DNA of 64,000 bases, from NCBI GenBank assembly GCA_963718405.1, contig CAVQYZ010000004.1, positions 186,001-250,000 on the forward strand, read 5' to 3'. The stretch comes from Bog-756 sp963718405. Its GTDB lineage: Bacteria > Actinomycetota > Acidimicrobiia > Acidimicrobiales > RAAP-2. The translations under genes were made by a program, and so were the position numbers. Below, piece by piece: positions 44,672 through 54,551 of this stretch; within the stretch, counting starts at the first letter, position 1; each line of letters opens with the position of its first letter. The notes under the pieces were generated by a model. The model did no database searches and had not been told where the DNA came from. It saw only the letters and a list, made by a program, of their open reading frames with translations.

Positions 44672-45166
44672 ATGTGGCACCGGCTGTTGCTGGCCATCGA
44701 CCGGTTCGACTCCGGACAGGCCGCCCTGGACTTCACCATGGGCTTGGCCCGGGGATCGGGAGCAGACGTCCGGGTGCTGCATGCCCGGGAACTGTCCAGA
44801 TTCTCCCGGGTCCCGCCCGTCGAGAGTGCCTCGGAGGCTCAGCTCCTGGTGGACGATGCCGTACTGGCTCTCCGCCTGGCCGACATCGGAGCGGAGGGTC
44901 GGACCTGCTCGGCCATCGAGGAGCACGTGGCCACCCGGATCGTGGCCGAGGCCGCCCGCTGGGAGTGCGACGCTCTGATCCTGGGCTCTCGCCGGCTCCG
45001 GCGGATCGGCCGGCTCAGCGGGCGCGGCACCAGGGAACGGGTGGTTCGCCTCTCGCCCCTGCCGGTCATCGTGGCGCCGACGCCGCTCCCGGGCCGGCGC
45101 CGCCGGCTGTTCGTACCGGCCTCGGCCGACGACCACCTGGAGGGGACGAGGCCGCGGCGGCGGTGA
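44672..45166 (+). CDS. Universal stress protein family (UspA)
   Basis: A 164-residue protein. MWHRLLLAIDRFDSGQAALDF opens the UspA fold, ADVRVLHARE and ARWECDALILGSRRLRRIGRLSGRGTRERVVRLSPLPVIVAP carry the GSxxxGxxxG(x)S/T-V ATP-binding region in modified form (GSRRLRRIGRLSGRGT). ATG 44672 has GAAGGGGGTGAG upstream; the frame extends far back but that part is antisense to PPOX. Likely stress-responsive nucleotide-binding protein. Confidence 0.83.
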   Translation: MWHRLLLAIDRFDSGQAALDFTMGLARGSGADVRVLHARELSRFSRVPPVESASEAQLLVDDAVLALRLADIGAEGRTCSAIEEHVATRIVAEAARWECDALILGSRRLRRIGRLSGRGTRERVVRLSPLPVIVAPTPLPGRRRRLFVPASADDHLEGTRPRRR

Positions 45167-45195
45167 GGCGGGCCTGAACGACTATGGCCGTCGGG

Positions 45196-48100
45196 TCACG
45201 CTGACGACGAAGCCACCAGCTCCGTCTCGGCCGGGGCCCCGTTGCGGTAGTGGACCGAGCGGTGGCGGACCGCCGGCACCCGGTCGCCCCCCAGCCACTC
45301 GCCGGTCAGGTTGAGGGGGTCGGCACCGGCCACCGTCACGTCGTCGCCCCGGCCGGGGTCGGCATGCACCTCGCCCAGCAGGGCCACCGCTTCCGGGAGG
45401 GCGTACTGCTCGCCGGACATCCCGGCCACGAACCGACCGCCCAGGGCCTGGCCGCGGGCCTCCAACCGGCGCAGGGCCCGCACCACGTCGCGCCATGGGG
45501 TCCGGTACGACTCCCGGGACCAGACTTCGAAGGCCACCACGCCCCAACGGGCCAGGAGCTGCCAGGCCACCGCTTCGGCCATCTCCTCGGCCGGGGGCCC
45601 GTCCTGCGGCCCGGCCCCGGACCGGTCGGGTTCGGGGAGCACCGACCAGCGACCCTCGCCGGTCCCGCTTCCGACGGCGCTGCGCTGGAGTCCCAGAGAG
45701 GCCCGCCGGGTGTGGGCCCGACCGACCCCCGTCCGCTGGCGTCGGCGGGCCGACAGCAGTGATCGCACGGCGGCGAAGGCGTCGGCGGTCACGATGCCGC
45801 GGGCCACCAGGTCCCAGAGGCCTTCGTCGACCTCGGTGCTCAACCGGCCGGTGGCCGGACCGAGCTCGGACCGGAAGCACGCTCCGCGCTGACGGAGTAC
45901 GGCCAGAATGTCGGCGGACGCTCCGGCCTGGGGTTCTGCCACCGGCCGGTCGTCGCGGGTGGCGGCCAGCATCCAGGCCAGGTCCTGGCGGGTGACCAGG
46001 GCCAGCGGGGTGGCCGGCGAGGGTGTCGATGAGCCCCGTCGTGTTGCGGCCACCCCAGCCGGGACGGTCTCGTCGCCCTCGCCGCTCGCGCTCGCCCTCG
46101 CGCTCGGGGCGGGGGGTCAGCCGACCCCAGGCCACCTCGCCGGCCAGGCACAGCTCGTCCAGCCATCGCGGGTCGTAGCCCACGACCCGGGCCGGGAGCA
46201 CGTGGCGCTCCCACTCGCCGGCCGCCAGCTCGAGACCTTGGAGCTGCTCGATGACCGACAGCAGTCCGCTGCGACCCTCCACCTTGGACCCGGCGGCCAC
46301 GTGCTGCCAGCAGGTGACGAACCGGACGAAATCGGCCAGGCTGACCGGTTCGACCTGCCGCCGGCGATGACCCCGGCTGGCGGCGTGGAGACGCACCAGC
46401 ACGTGGCGGGCGCACCACCGTCCGTCCGGCAGCTCGATGGCCGAGCCCACCGCCTGCAGACGGGCCAGGCCGGTGCGGGCCCGGGCCCCGGTCACCGGTG
46501 CGCCCCGGACCGGGCCGGTCGGTAGCTCGTCGCCGGCCACCAGCCGTTCGACGGTCACCGGGCCGGCCAGGTCCAGATGGCCCGCCACGCACTCGGCCAG
46601 GGCCTCGTCGTCGCCGGCCAGGGGATCGGCGACCGAGGCGGCCACCGCTTCGGCCATGGCCCGCCGCTCGGTGGGGGCCCAACTGCCGGCCACGTAGTCG
46701 GCCCGGCCCTCGAGTCTCAGGGCGTCGAACCACGACTGCCAGGCCGGCACCGGTCGGCACAGGACCAACGACAACATCAGGTCGTGCAGCTCGTCGGGGT
46801 CGCGGGGCCGGGGGCGTAACTGGTCGAGGACCTGGGCGGCCGCCTCGTCGTCGAGGGGCCCGAGCTCCGACGCCGCCACCGGCAGGCCGTTGGGTCCCTC
46901 GGGGCCGAGCCCCCGTGGGACCGGGACCGCCCGGGTCCGCCGCTCCTCGAGCGGGGCCCCGTCGAGGAAGGTGAAGGGCCGTCCGGTCAGGATGCCGTGG
47001 GCCAGAGGGGAGGGCTCCGTCGACTCCACCAGGTGTACGTCGATGCGGCCGGACTCCAACGCCTCCAGCAGCGCCACCAACCCGGAGGCGTCCAGCGGCT
47101 CGGACAGGCAGTCCGTCACCGTCTGGCGGACCAGCACGTGGTCGGGCACCGGGACCGGTCCGGGGCCGGCGTTCTCCTGACAGGCCGCCAGGGCCGGCCA
47201 CGACGCCGCCAACAGGTCGTCGGCCTCCATCCGTTGGATGTGGATGGGCCGGCGTTGGCCACCCCGGGAGCGGGGCACCACCAGGGCCCGGGTCAGGTTC
47301 CACCGCCACCGGGCCGCCAGCATGGGGTGGGGCAGGACGGCCTGGGTCAATACCTCGGTGACCGTGCGGCTGTTCAGCATCTTGGGTACCTGGGACAGCG
47401 GGAAGCTGTGCTGGGGACCGAGCGACAGCACCACGGTGTCGTCGTCGGCCGCGGCTTGGAGCTCGAAGTCGAACGAGACGCAGAACCGCTTGCGCAGGGC
47501 CAGCCCCAAGGCCCGGTTGATCCGGCCGCCGTAGGGGGAGTGCACGATGAGCTGGGTGCCCTCGCTCTCGTCGAAGACCCGTTCGATGACCAGCCGGTCC
47601 CGGGTGGGAAGGGCCCCGAGGGCCGCCCGCCCGGCCGCCAGGTACGACACCACCTGATCGGCCACCTCGACCGACACTCCGGCCACCGACCGCACTGCGG
47701 CCCGGGCCCCGGCCCCGTCCCCGGCGGCCAGGAGGGGCTCGAGGTGGGCCCGGAGCGAGCCCACCTCCTCGGACAGCTCGGCGGTGCGGGCCGGCGCCTC
47801 GCCCAACCAGAACGGGATGGAGGGGGGCAGGTCACCGGCGTCGTGGACCCGGACCACGCCGGTCTCCACCTTGGCCACCCGCCACGAGTGGGTACCCAGG
47901 AGGAAGATGTCGCCGGCGGTGGCCTCCACGGCGAAGTCCTCGTGCACCGACCCCACGGTGACACCGTCCGGGTCCAGCACCACCCGGTAGTCGCCGGTTT
48001 CGGGGATGGCCCCGCCGCTGGTGAGCGCGGCCAGCCGGGCCCCCCGGCGGGCCCGGAGCCGCCCGTTGACGCCGTCGTGGTGGAGATGGGCCCCCCGCCG

Positions 48101-49663
48101 CCCCCGCCCGGTGCGGATGCCCCACGACACCAGCTCGACCACGCCGTCAAAGTCCTCCCGGGAGAGCCCGGTGTACGGCCCGGCTTTGCGGACCAGCTCG
48201 AAGAGGCCGTCGACCTCCCACTCGCCGGCCGCCGCCACCTCGGCCACCACCTGCTGGGCCAGGATGTCGAGCGGTGCCACCGGAGGCTCGAGCACGTCGA
48301 GGTGACCGGCCCGGACTCCCGCCAGCAGGGCGGTGCACTCGACCAGCTCGTCGCGGGTCAGCGGGAAGAGCCGCCCGGCCGGGGTGCCCTCCAGTTGGTG
48401 GTTGGCCCGGCCCACCCGCTGCAGGAACGTGCCGATGGCCCGGGGCGACCCGATCTGGCAGACCAGTTCGACCGGGCCCACGTCGATCCCCAGCTCGAGA
48501 GAGGCCGTGGCCACCAGGGCCCGGAGATCACCGGCCCGCAGGCGCTGCTCGACGATGCGGCGTCGGGCGCTCGACAGGCTGCCGTGATGGGCCGCCACCT
48601 GGAGAGCGGCATCCACCGGGTCGACCTGCGGGCCCTCCGGGCCGGCTTCGGCCGTCGAGCCCGGGTCTCCTTCGGGAGACCCGAGTCGCAGGGCCAGCTG
48701 GTGGGCCACGCGTTCGGCCATCTTGCGGGTGTTGACGAACACCAGGGTGGTGCGGTGCTCGAGCACGTGGGCGGCGATGCGGTCCAGTACGTCGGAGAGT
48801 TGGAGCCCGCTGGTGACCGCCTCGAGCTCGCTTTGGGGCAGCTCGATGGCCACGTCGAGATCCCGGCGGTGGCCGCAGTCGACGATGGTGGTGGGCGGTC
48901 GGGACGGGTCGGAGCCGGAGAGGAGGCCGGCCACCACCTCCAGGGGGCGTTGGGTGGCCGACAGCCCGATGCGTTGCAGTCGACCGCCCCGGGCCGATAC
49001 CAGCTCGCTCAATCGTTCGAGGGTCAGGGCCAGGTGGGCCCCCCGTTTGTCGCGGGCCAGGGTGTGCACCTCGTCGACGATGACCGTGTGGGCGCTCTGC
49101 ACCATGGCCCGGCTCGAGGCCGCCGTGACCAACAGGTAGAGGGACTCGGGGGTGGTCACCAACAGGTCGGGTGGCGACCGGCGCATGGCGGCCCGCTCGG
49201 CCGAAGGGGTGTCCCCGGTCCGGACGGCCACCGACAGGTCCGGTGCCGGGAGTCCCAGCCGGGCCGCTTCCTCGGCGATGCCGGCCAGGGGCAGCTGCAG
49301 GTTCTCGTGGACGTCGACGGCCAGGGCCCGCAGCGGCGACACGTAGATGACCCCGGGCCCGGCCGGGGTGGCATCGCTGTGCCACGACCCCTCGGCGTGG
49401 GCCCGGTAGGCGGCGTCGATGGCCATCAGGAATCCGGTCAGGGTCTTACCGGTGCCGGTGGGGGAGGCCACCAGGACGTCGCCGCCTCCGAGGATGTGCG
49501 GCCACGCCCGCCGCTGGGGCTCGGTGGGACCGGTCGGGAACCGCCGGCGGAACCACGCCGCCACGGCCGGATGGAGGGAGGACAGGATCGGATCATCCGG
49601 TACCACCGGGTTGGAGGGGAGGTGCTCCGGATCGGAGCTACGGGCGTGGGTGGGCGCACTCAT
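45196..49663 (-). CDS. lhr: Lhr-type ATP-dependent helicase (large helicase-related), frameshifted
   Basis: About 1489 residues, full length for Lhr. Lhr-Core: Q-motif FPTGPTEPQRRAWPHI, Walker A SPTGTGKT at 67-74, Walker B DEVH at 197-200, motif III GLSATQ, motif V LVATASLELGIDVG and motif VI FLQRVGRANH, then a winged helix and beta-barrel. The C-terminal Lhr-CTD with HTH_42-like repeats follows. The frame breaks near 46085 (LTPRPERE / GDETVPAGVAATRRG), then runs to the stop at 45196 with VTRQDLAWMLAATR. ATG 49663 is chosen over a longer frame with a Pro-rich lead. A 3'-to-5' translocating DNA helicase of the DNA-damage response in mycobacteria. Confidence 0.92.
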
Positions 49664-49710
49664 GGACGTGCTCCAGACTACGGGTGTGCCGCCGACCATG
49701 GGCCCCCGGT

Positions 49711-50160
49711 TCAGCCGTGGCGGTCCTCGGGCAGGAGGTACTGCGGCCCCGACCCCAGGGCCGAGGCCAGGTCCCCGGGGTTGGAGAGGGAACAGGTCCG
49801 CAGGGACAGGCAGCCGCAACCGATGCAGCTGGACAGGCCACCCCGGAGGGCTTCGAGTAGGGCGATCCGCTCATCGATCCGGTCCTGCCAGCCGCGGGTC
49901 AAACGGCGCCAGTCCTGGGCGTTGGGGGCCCGGTCGGCCGGCAGCTCGGCCAGGGAGGCCACGATCTCCTCGAGGCTCAGCCCCACCCGCTGGGCGATGC
50001 GGATATAGGCCAGGCGTCGCAGCACGTCGCGCCGGAAGCGGCGTTGACCGCTCGGCGTGCGCTCGGCCGAAATGAGTCCGTTGCGGTCGTAGAAGCGGAT
50101 GGCCGATGTGGCCATGCCGCTGCGGTCGGCCACCTCTCCTATGGTCAGCAGTTGATCCAT
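49711..50160 (-). CDS. soxR: Redox-sensitive transcriptional activator SoxR
   Basis: A 149-residue MerR-family protein: LLTIGEVADRSGMATSAIRFYD winged helix at the N-terminus, long dimer helix, and the [2Fe-2S] cluster motif CIGCGCLSLRTC (Cys112, 115, 117, 123), diagnostic of SoxR. ATG 50160 (MDQLLTIGEV) is at the normal family start; the longer frame runs through the promoter. It is divergent from an SDR gene, with an 18 bp palindrome in the intergenic region as its likely SoxR box. In actinobacteria SoxR often senses redox-active compounds rather than superoxide. Confidence 0.94.
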   Translation of the reverse strand: MDQLLTIGEVADRSGMATSAIRFYDRNGLISAERTPSGQRRFRRDVLRRLAYIRIAQRVGLSLEEIVASLAELPADRAPNAQDWRRLTRGWQDRIDERIALLEALRGGLSSCIGCGCLSLRTCSLSNPGDLASALGSGPQYLLPEDRHG

Positions 50161-50204
50161 CCGTCGACCTCCCCGTCTCCGGTAGGAATGTTTCCCCACC
50201 CCTC

Positions 50205-50233
50205 TTGACTTAAACATTAGTTTAAGATTTATC
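50205..50233 (+). promoter_or_regulatory. SoxR-type promoter/operator of the SDR-queA-like pair
   Basis: A perfect palindrome CTTAAACATTAGTTTAAG (50209-50226) sits in the spacer between TTGACT (50205-50210) and TTTATC (50228-50233; 17 bp spacer). An 18 bp dyad between -35 and -10 is the hallmark of MerR/SoxR-activated promoters. The sequence differs from the E. coli soxbox. Confidence 0.65.
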
Positions 50234-50272
50234 GTTCCTCCAGGCGTCGCATCCGGCGTCGGAAACGGAGGA

Positions 50273-50971
50273 ATGACCATGCCGGTCGCCATCATCACGG
50301 GAGCTTCGAAGGGTTTCGGACGGGCGGTCGCCACCGATCTGGCCGCCGACGGGTGGAAGGTGGTCGTCGACGGTCGTCACCGGGGTCCCCTCTCGGATGT
50401 GGCCGCGGCCCTGGAGGCGGCGGGCGGAACCGTGACCCCGGTGGCCGGCGACGTGACCGATGCGGCTCACCGGGCCGCCGTGGTGGCGGCAGCCGAGGCG
50501 CTCGGAGGCGTGGACCTCCTGGTCCACAACGCCAGCGAGCTCGGGCCCAGTCCGCTCCCCCCGCTGCGCCGCTTCCCGGTCGACGTGTTGCGCCACGTCT
50601 ACGAGGTCAACGTCATCGCCCCGCTGGCCCTGTTCCAGCTGGCCCTGCCGGGGTTGCGGGCCGCCCGGGGGACAGTGGTGTCGGTGTCCTCGGACGCCGC
50701 CGTCGAGGCCTATCCGGGCTGGGGTGGCTACGGGTCCTCCAAGTCGGCCCTCGACCAACTCCACCAGGTGCTGGCCGTCGAGGAGCCGGAGCTGCACGTC
50801 TACCAGTTCGATCCCGGCGACATGCGCACCGACATGCACCAGGCCGCCTTCCCCGGAGACGACATCTCCGACCGGCCCGAGCCGGAGTCGGTGGTGCCGG
50901 CCTTACGACAGCTCCTCGGGTCGGGTACCCCGAGCGGCCGTTACCGGGCGTCCGAGTGGGTGGCGGCATGA
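50273..50971 (+). CDS. SDR family oxidoreductase, probable SoxR target
   Basis: A 232-residue short-chain dehydrogenase: VAIITGASKGFGRAVATDLA, LLVHNASELG, VVSVSSDAA, YGSSKSALD, then an unusual C-terminus with YQFDPGDMRTDMHQAAFPGDD. ATG 50273 has ACGGAGGA upstream. It is divergent from soxR and overlaps the QueA-like start as ATGA. SoxR regulons in actinobacteria include such reductases for redox-active quinones; the substrate is inferred only. Confidence 0.88.
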   Translation: MTMPVAIITGASKGFGRAVATDLAADGWKVVVDGRHRGPLSDVAAALEAAGGTVTPVAGDVTDAAHRAAVVAAAEALGGVDLLVHNASELGPSPLPPLRRFPVDVLRHVYEVNVIAPLALFQLALPGLRAARGTVVSVSSDAAVEAYPGWGGYGSSKSALDQLHQVLAVEEPELHVYQFDPGDMRTDMHQAAFPGDDISDRPEPESVVPALRQLLGSGTPSGRYRASEWVAA

Positions 50972-52023
50972 GTCCGGTGACCGAGCCGATGGCTCGCCTC
51001 ACCTACGACCTCCCGTCGGCCCTCGAGGCCTCGGAGCCCCCCGAGGCCCGGGGGTTGACCCGGGACGCCGTCCGCATGCTGGTGGCCTCCCGGAGCGACG
51101 GCTCGTTGGTCCCGAGCTCGTTCAGCTTCCTGCCACGGTTCCTCGAGGCCGGTGACACCGTGGTGGTGAACACCTCGGGAACCATTCCCGCCGCCATCGA
51201 CGCCGTGGCCGACGACGGCACCCCGCTGGTCATCCACTTGTCGACCCGGCTGGAAGGGACCCGGTGGGTGGTCGAGCCCCGCCGCCGGGCCGGTCGGACC
51301 ACCGAACGGTGGGCCGGCCCGCTGCCGTCGCTCCGCTACCACCTGGCCGGGAGCGGGACCCTGCTCATCGAGGAGCCCTTCGGGGACGCCGGCCGGCTGT
51401 GGGTGGCCCGCCTGCAGCTGGATCGGCGGGTCCTCAGTTGGCTGGCGGTCCACGGGCGACCCATCCGGTACGGCTACGTGCCGCGACCGTGGCCCATCGA
51501 GACGTACCAGAACGTCTACGTCACCGAACCGGGGAGCGCCGAGATGCCCAGCGCCGGCCGACCGTTCACCCCGGAGGTGATCACCCGACTGGTGGCCAAG
51601 GGGGTGGCGGTCACCCCGGTGGTGCTCCATACCGGGGTGGCCTCCCTCGAGGCCGACGAGCTCCCCTATCCCGAGCGGGTCCGGGTTCCGGAGTGGACCG
51701 CCGACCGGGTCAACGATGCCCACCGGACCGGGCACCGGGTCATCGCCGTCGGGACGACCGTGGTCCGGGCCCTCGAGGCCTCGGTGGGGGCCGACGGGTT
51801 GGCCCACGCCTATGACGGCTGGACCGACCTGGTCATCTCGCCGGCGCATCCGGTGCAGGTGACCGACGGGCTGCTGACCGGCTGGCACGAGCCCGCGTCG
51901 TCGCACCTGTTGATGCTGGAGGCCGTGGCCGGTCCCGACCTCCTCCGGGAGTCGTACCGGGTGGGACTGGCCGAGGGATACCGCTGGCACGAGTTCGGGG
52001 ACGTCCACCTGATCCTGCCGTAG
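50968..52023 (+). CDS. QueA-like S-adenosylmethionine:tRNA ribosyltransferase-isomerase family protein
   Basis: A 351-residue protein of the QueA fold: LTYDLPSALEASEPPEARGLTRDAVRMLV at the N-terminus (QueA reads FDYxLPxxLIAQxPxxxRxxSRL), ETYQNVYVTEPGSAEMPSAGRPFTPE, then TPVVLHTGVASLEADELPYPERVRVPE, RVIAVGTTVVRALEA and HLILP. True QueA transfers ribosyl from SAM to preQ1-tRNA. Several positions diverge (HTGVASLE for HVGAGTF), and no other queuosine gene is nearby, so it may be a paralogue acting on another substrate. Coupled to the SoxR-linked SDR by ATGA overlap. Confidence 0.82.
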   Translation: MSPVTEPMARLTYDLPSALEASEPPEARGLTRDAVRMLVASRSDGSLVPSSFSFLPRFLEAGDTVVVNTSGTIPAAIDAVADDGTPLVIHLSTRLEGTRWVVEPRRRAGRTTERWAGPLPSLRYHLAGSGTLLIEEPFGDAGRLWVARLQLDRRVLSWLAVHGRPIRYGYVPRPWPIETYQNVYVTEPGSAEMPSAGRPFTPEVITRLVAKGVAVTPVVLHTGVASLEADELPYPERVRVPEWTADRVNDAHRTGHRVIAVGTTVVRALEASVGADGLAHAYDGWTDLVISPAHPVQVTDGLLTGWHEPASSHLLMLEAVAGPDLLRESYRVGLAEGYRWHEFGDVHLILP

Positions 52024-52071
52024 GCCCCGGTGGTTCCGGGGTGGCGTCATCGGTGCCACCCTGTAGGTGGG

Positions 52072-52410
52072 ATGGCAGCGGACAGCGACAGGCTCTGGGA
52101 CCAGGTCAACCAGGTGATGGAGCGGCGCCGGGGGTGGGCCCTCGAGCCCCAGAGCTCGCCTGGTGCTCCGGCCCTGTGGTGCCTCTCCTCCGACTGGGAG
52201 TACCAGCTGTCGGTGGGGGTCGAAGGCCAGGCCATCAGCGTGTTCCTGGTGGACGATGACGTGGAGCTCCGGCTACCCGACCCGGACACACTGGTCGGAT
52301 GGCTGGATGCCAACGAGGCCCTGTTCTTCCGGCGCCGCGATCTCCCGGCCGAGACGTTCGAGGAGATCATGAGGGCCCGGCTGGTGGAGTGGCGGCGGGC
52401 GGGCTACTGA
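52072..52410 (+). CDS. Conserved hypothetical protein (112 aa)
   Basis: MAADSDRLWDQVNQVMERRR … SPGAPALWCLSSDWEYQLSVG, VDDDVELRLPDPDTLVGWLD, then FEEIMRARLVEWRRAGY. ATG 52072 has GTGGG 2-8 bp upstream. The strand-rich middle and acidic character resemble small actinobacterial proteins near queA-like genes, but I do not recognise a named family. It is 48 bp after the QueA-like stop and may share its transcript. Confidence 0.7.
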   Translation: MAADSDRLWDQVNQVMERRRGWALEPQSSPGAPALWCLSSDWEYQLSVGVEGQAISVFLVDDDVELRLPDPDTLVGWLDANEALFFRRRDLPAETFEEIMRARLVEWRRAGY

Positions 52411-52481
52411 GGATTCCCCAGGTCGGATCCAATTGTCGGTCCAGCTGTCAAGAGTTCCGGGGGCCGTGACGATGTACCTGC

Positions 52482-54544
52482 ATGCAACTCTTCGACGGGA
52501 ACCGACGGCGGGGTCTCGGCGCCAGGGCCGCGCTGGCCTCCGGCGCCCTACTGGTGGCCATGGTGGTGGTCTTCGGCACGGCGGTGCCCGCGGCCCAGGC
52601 CGCCTCCACCTCGGGCTGGACCATCGTCAGTGGAGCCACCACTGTTCCGGGCTCCAGTAATTTCCTCTTCGGCACCACCTGTGCCACTGCGTGGGACTGC
52701 TGGGCGGCGGGCGTCACCATCGACAACATCAACAGCCAGCACTCCCAGCCCACCGCGCTGTTGGAGCACTGGGACGGGACAGCCTGGACGGTGGACCCGT
52801 CGGCAGCACCGCGCGGTCCGAAATTCTCCGCGCTGTGGGACGTGACCTGCGTCAATCCTTCCGACTGCTGGGCGGTGGGGGCCCAGGGGACATCAGGAGG
52901 GGGCACTCCGGTCCCGCTGTTCGAGCGGTGGGACGGATCGAACTGGTCGGTGGTGGCCTCGCCCCCGGCCCACGGAGAGCTGTTCTCGGTGACCTGCGTG
53001 AGCGCCACGGACTGCTGGGCCACCGGGGTCAACGTGACCGACGACTCCAACGCCGATCCCCTCGACGGCTTCATCGACCACTGGAACGGGAGCAGCTGGA
53101 CCTTGGCCCCGACGGCACCATCGGGACAGGCCCACGACCAGTTCAACTCGGTGACCTGCTCCACCGCATCGGACTGTTGGGCCGTCGGATTCGCCGGGCC
53201 CAACGCCCTGTCGGACAACTTCCTGCCCAACATCATGCCCCAGGTGTCCGGAGGCCAGGCCTTCGTCGAGCACTGGAACGGCGACGACTGGTCGGTCGTC
53301 CCGGCCGGGACGGCCCCGGCCCCCGAGGGCACCTATCTGAGCAGCGTGACCTGTACCTCAGCCAGCAATTGCTGGGCGGTGGGGTCGGTCATGGGCGCCG
53401 ACGGCAACCCGGCCTCGACCCTGGTGGACCGGTGGGACGGGTCGAGATGGTCCACCGTGCCCAGCGCCGATCCCTCGACCGCGGGCCAGGAGCTCACCGA
53501 TGTCACCTGCCTCGGGGCCGCCGACTGCTGGGCCACGGGCGCGGCGTCGGAGTCCAGCGGGAACTTGCTGAACTCCGGAACGTCCCCGCTCATCGAGGCG
53601 TGGAACGGCTCGGCCTGGTCCGTGGAGTCCAGCCCCGACGTGACGGCGTTCGGGTATCTGAACGGGGTGGGCTGCACCAGGGTCGGGGGGTGCTTCGCGG
53701 TGGGCTTCGCCCTCACCAGCCTGGGGAACAACGACACCACCTTCGCCACGCTGACCGAGCAGCTGGGGCTACCCCAGGCCGGCCAGCAGGGACTGCTGTT
53801 GTCGGGAGTCGACGGCGGGGTGTTCGCCTTCGGTAACGCAAGCTTCCACGGATCGCTCGGCGCCCAGCACCTCAACGCCCCCATCGTGGGCCTGGCCGCC
53901 ACCCCCGGCGGTGCCGGCTACTGGGAGGTGGGTGCCGACGGCGGCGTCTTCGCCTTCGGTGACGCCCGCTTCTACGGATCCCTCGGCGCCGCGCACCTCA
54001 ACGCTCCCATCGTGGGCATGGCGTCCACCCCCGACGGTGCGGGCTACTGGTTGGTGGCCGCCGACGGCGGCATCTTCGCCTTCGGCGACGCCTCGTTCCA
54101 CGGATCGCTCGGCGCCCTGCACCTCAACGCCCCCATCGTGGGCATGGCCGCCACCCCGGACGGCAACGGCTACTGGTTGGTGGCCGCCGACGGCGGGGTG
54201 TTCAGCTTCGGCGACGCCGACTTCGACGGATCGCTCGGCGCCCGCACCTCAACGCCCCCATCGTGGGCATGGCCGCCGCTCCCGACGGTTCCGGCTACTG
54301 GCTGGTGGCCGCCGACGGTGGGGTCTTCACCTTCGGCGACGCCGGCTTCTACGGATCGCTGCCCGGCCAGGGTGTCGTGGCCCCGTCCCCGGTGGACGCC
54401 ATCGCCGCTTCCCCCGACGGCCAGGGATACTGGCTGGTGGGCCGGGACGGGGCCGTCTACTCCTACGGCGACGCCAACTTCCTCGGCTCCCTGGTGGGGA
54501 CGGGCCTGTCGGCGCCCATCGTCGGAGCGACCGCCGGGCCCTGA
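52482..54544 (+). CDS. Secreted beta-propeller protein with C-terminal 42-residue tandem repeats (frameshifted)
   Basis: A cleavable signal peptide (Arg-rich n-region, ALASGALLVAMVVVFGTAVP, cleavage near AQA-AS). The first half has six to seven units of the form HWDG-x2-WSVVPSP … SVTC-x5-CWAVG, each with a Cys pair 6-7 apart, predicted as a disulfide-stapled beta-propeller. The second half has six repeats of about 42 residues with consensus DGGVFAFGDA-x-F-x-GSLGA then HLNAPIVGMAATPDG and GYWLVAA, common in secreted actinobacterial proteins. One base is missing near 54245 in repeat four; joined length about 687. No sortase motif. Function unknown; surface binding or scaffolding is likely. Confidence 0.87.
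53814..54540 (+). repeat. Six 126 bp tandem repeats
   Basis: Units of 126 bp (the fifth slightly longer) starting at each GACGGCGG / GAYGGNGGNRTCTTC, encoding the DGGVFAFGDA repeat. Units two to four are nearly identical in CACCTCAACGCYCCCATCGT, showing recent duplication or gene conversion. Confidence 0.9.
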
Positions 54545-54551
54545 CCCTCAG

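Noticed and set aside
44033..45166. Longer start for the universal stress protein
   Set aside because: The extra 213 codons are antisense to the PPOX gene and carry no UspA features; ATG 44672 has a strong ribosome site.
46997..50008. A 1003-codon open frame on the plus strand
   Set aside because: Entirely antisense to lhr, with a His/Gly/Gln-rich product lacking any domain; an effect of high GC and codon bias.
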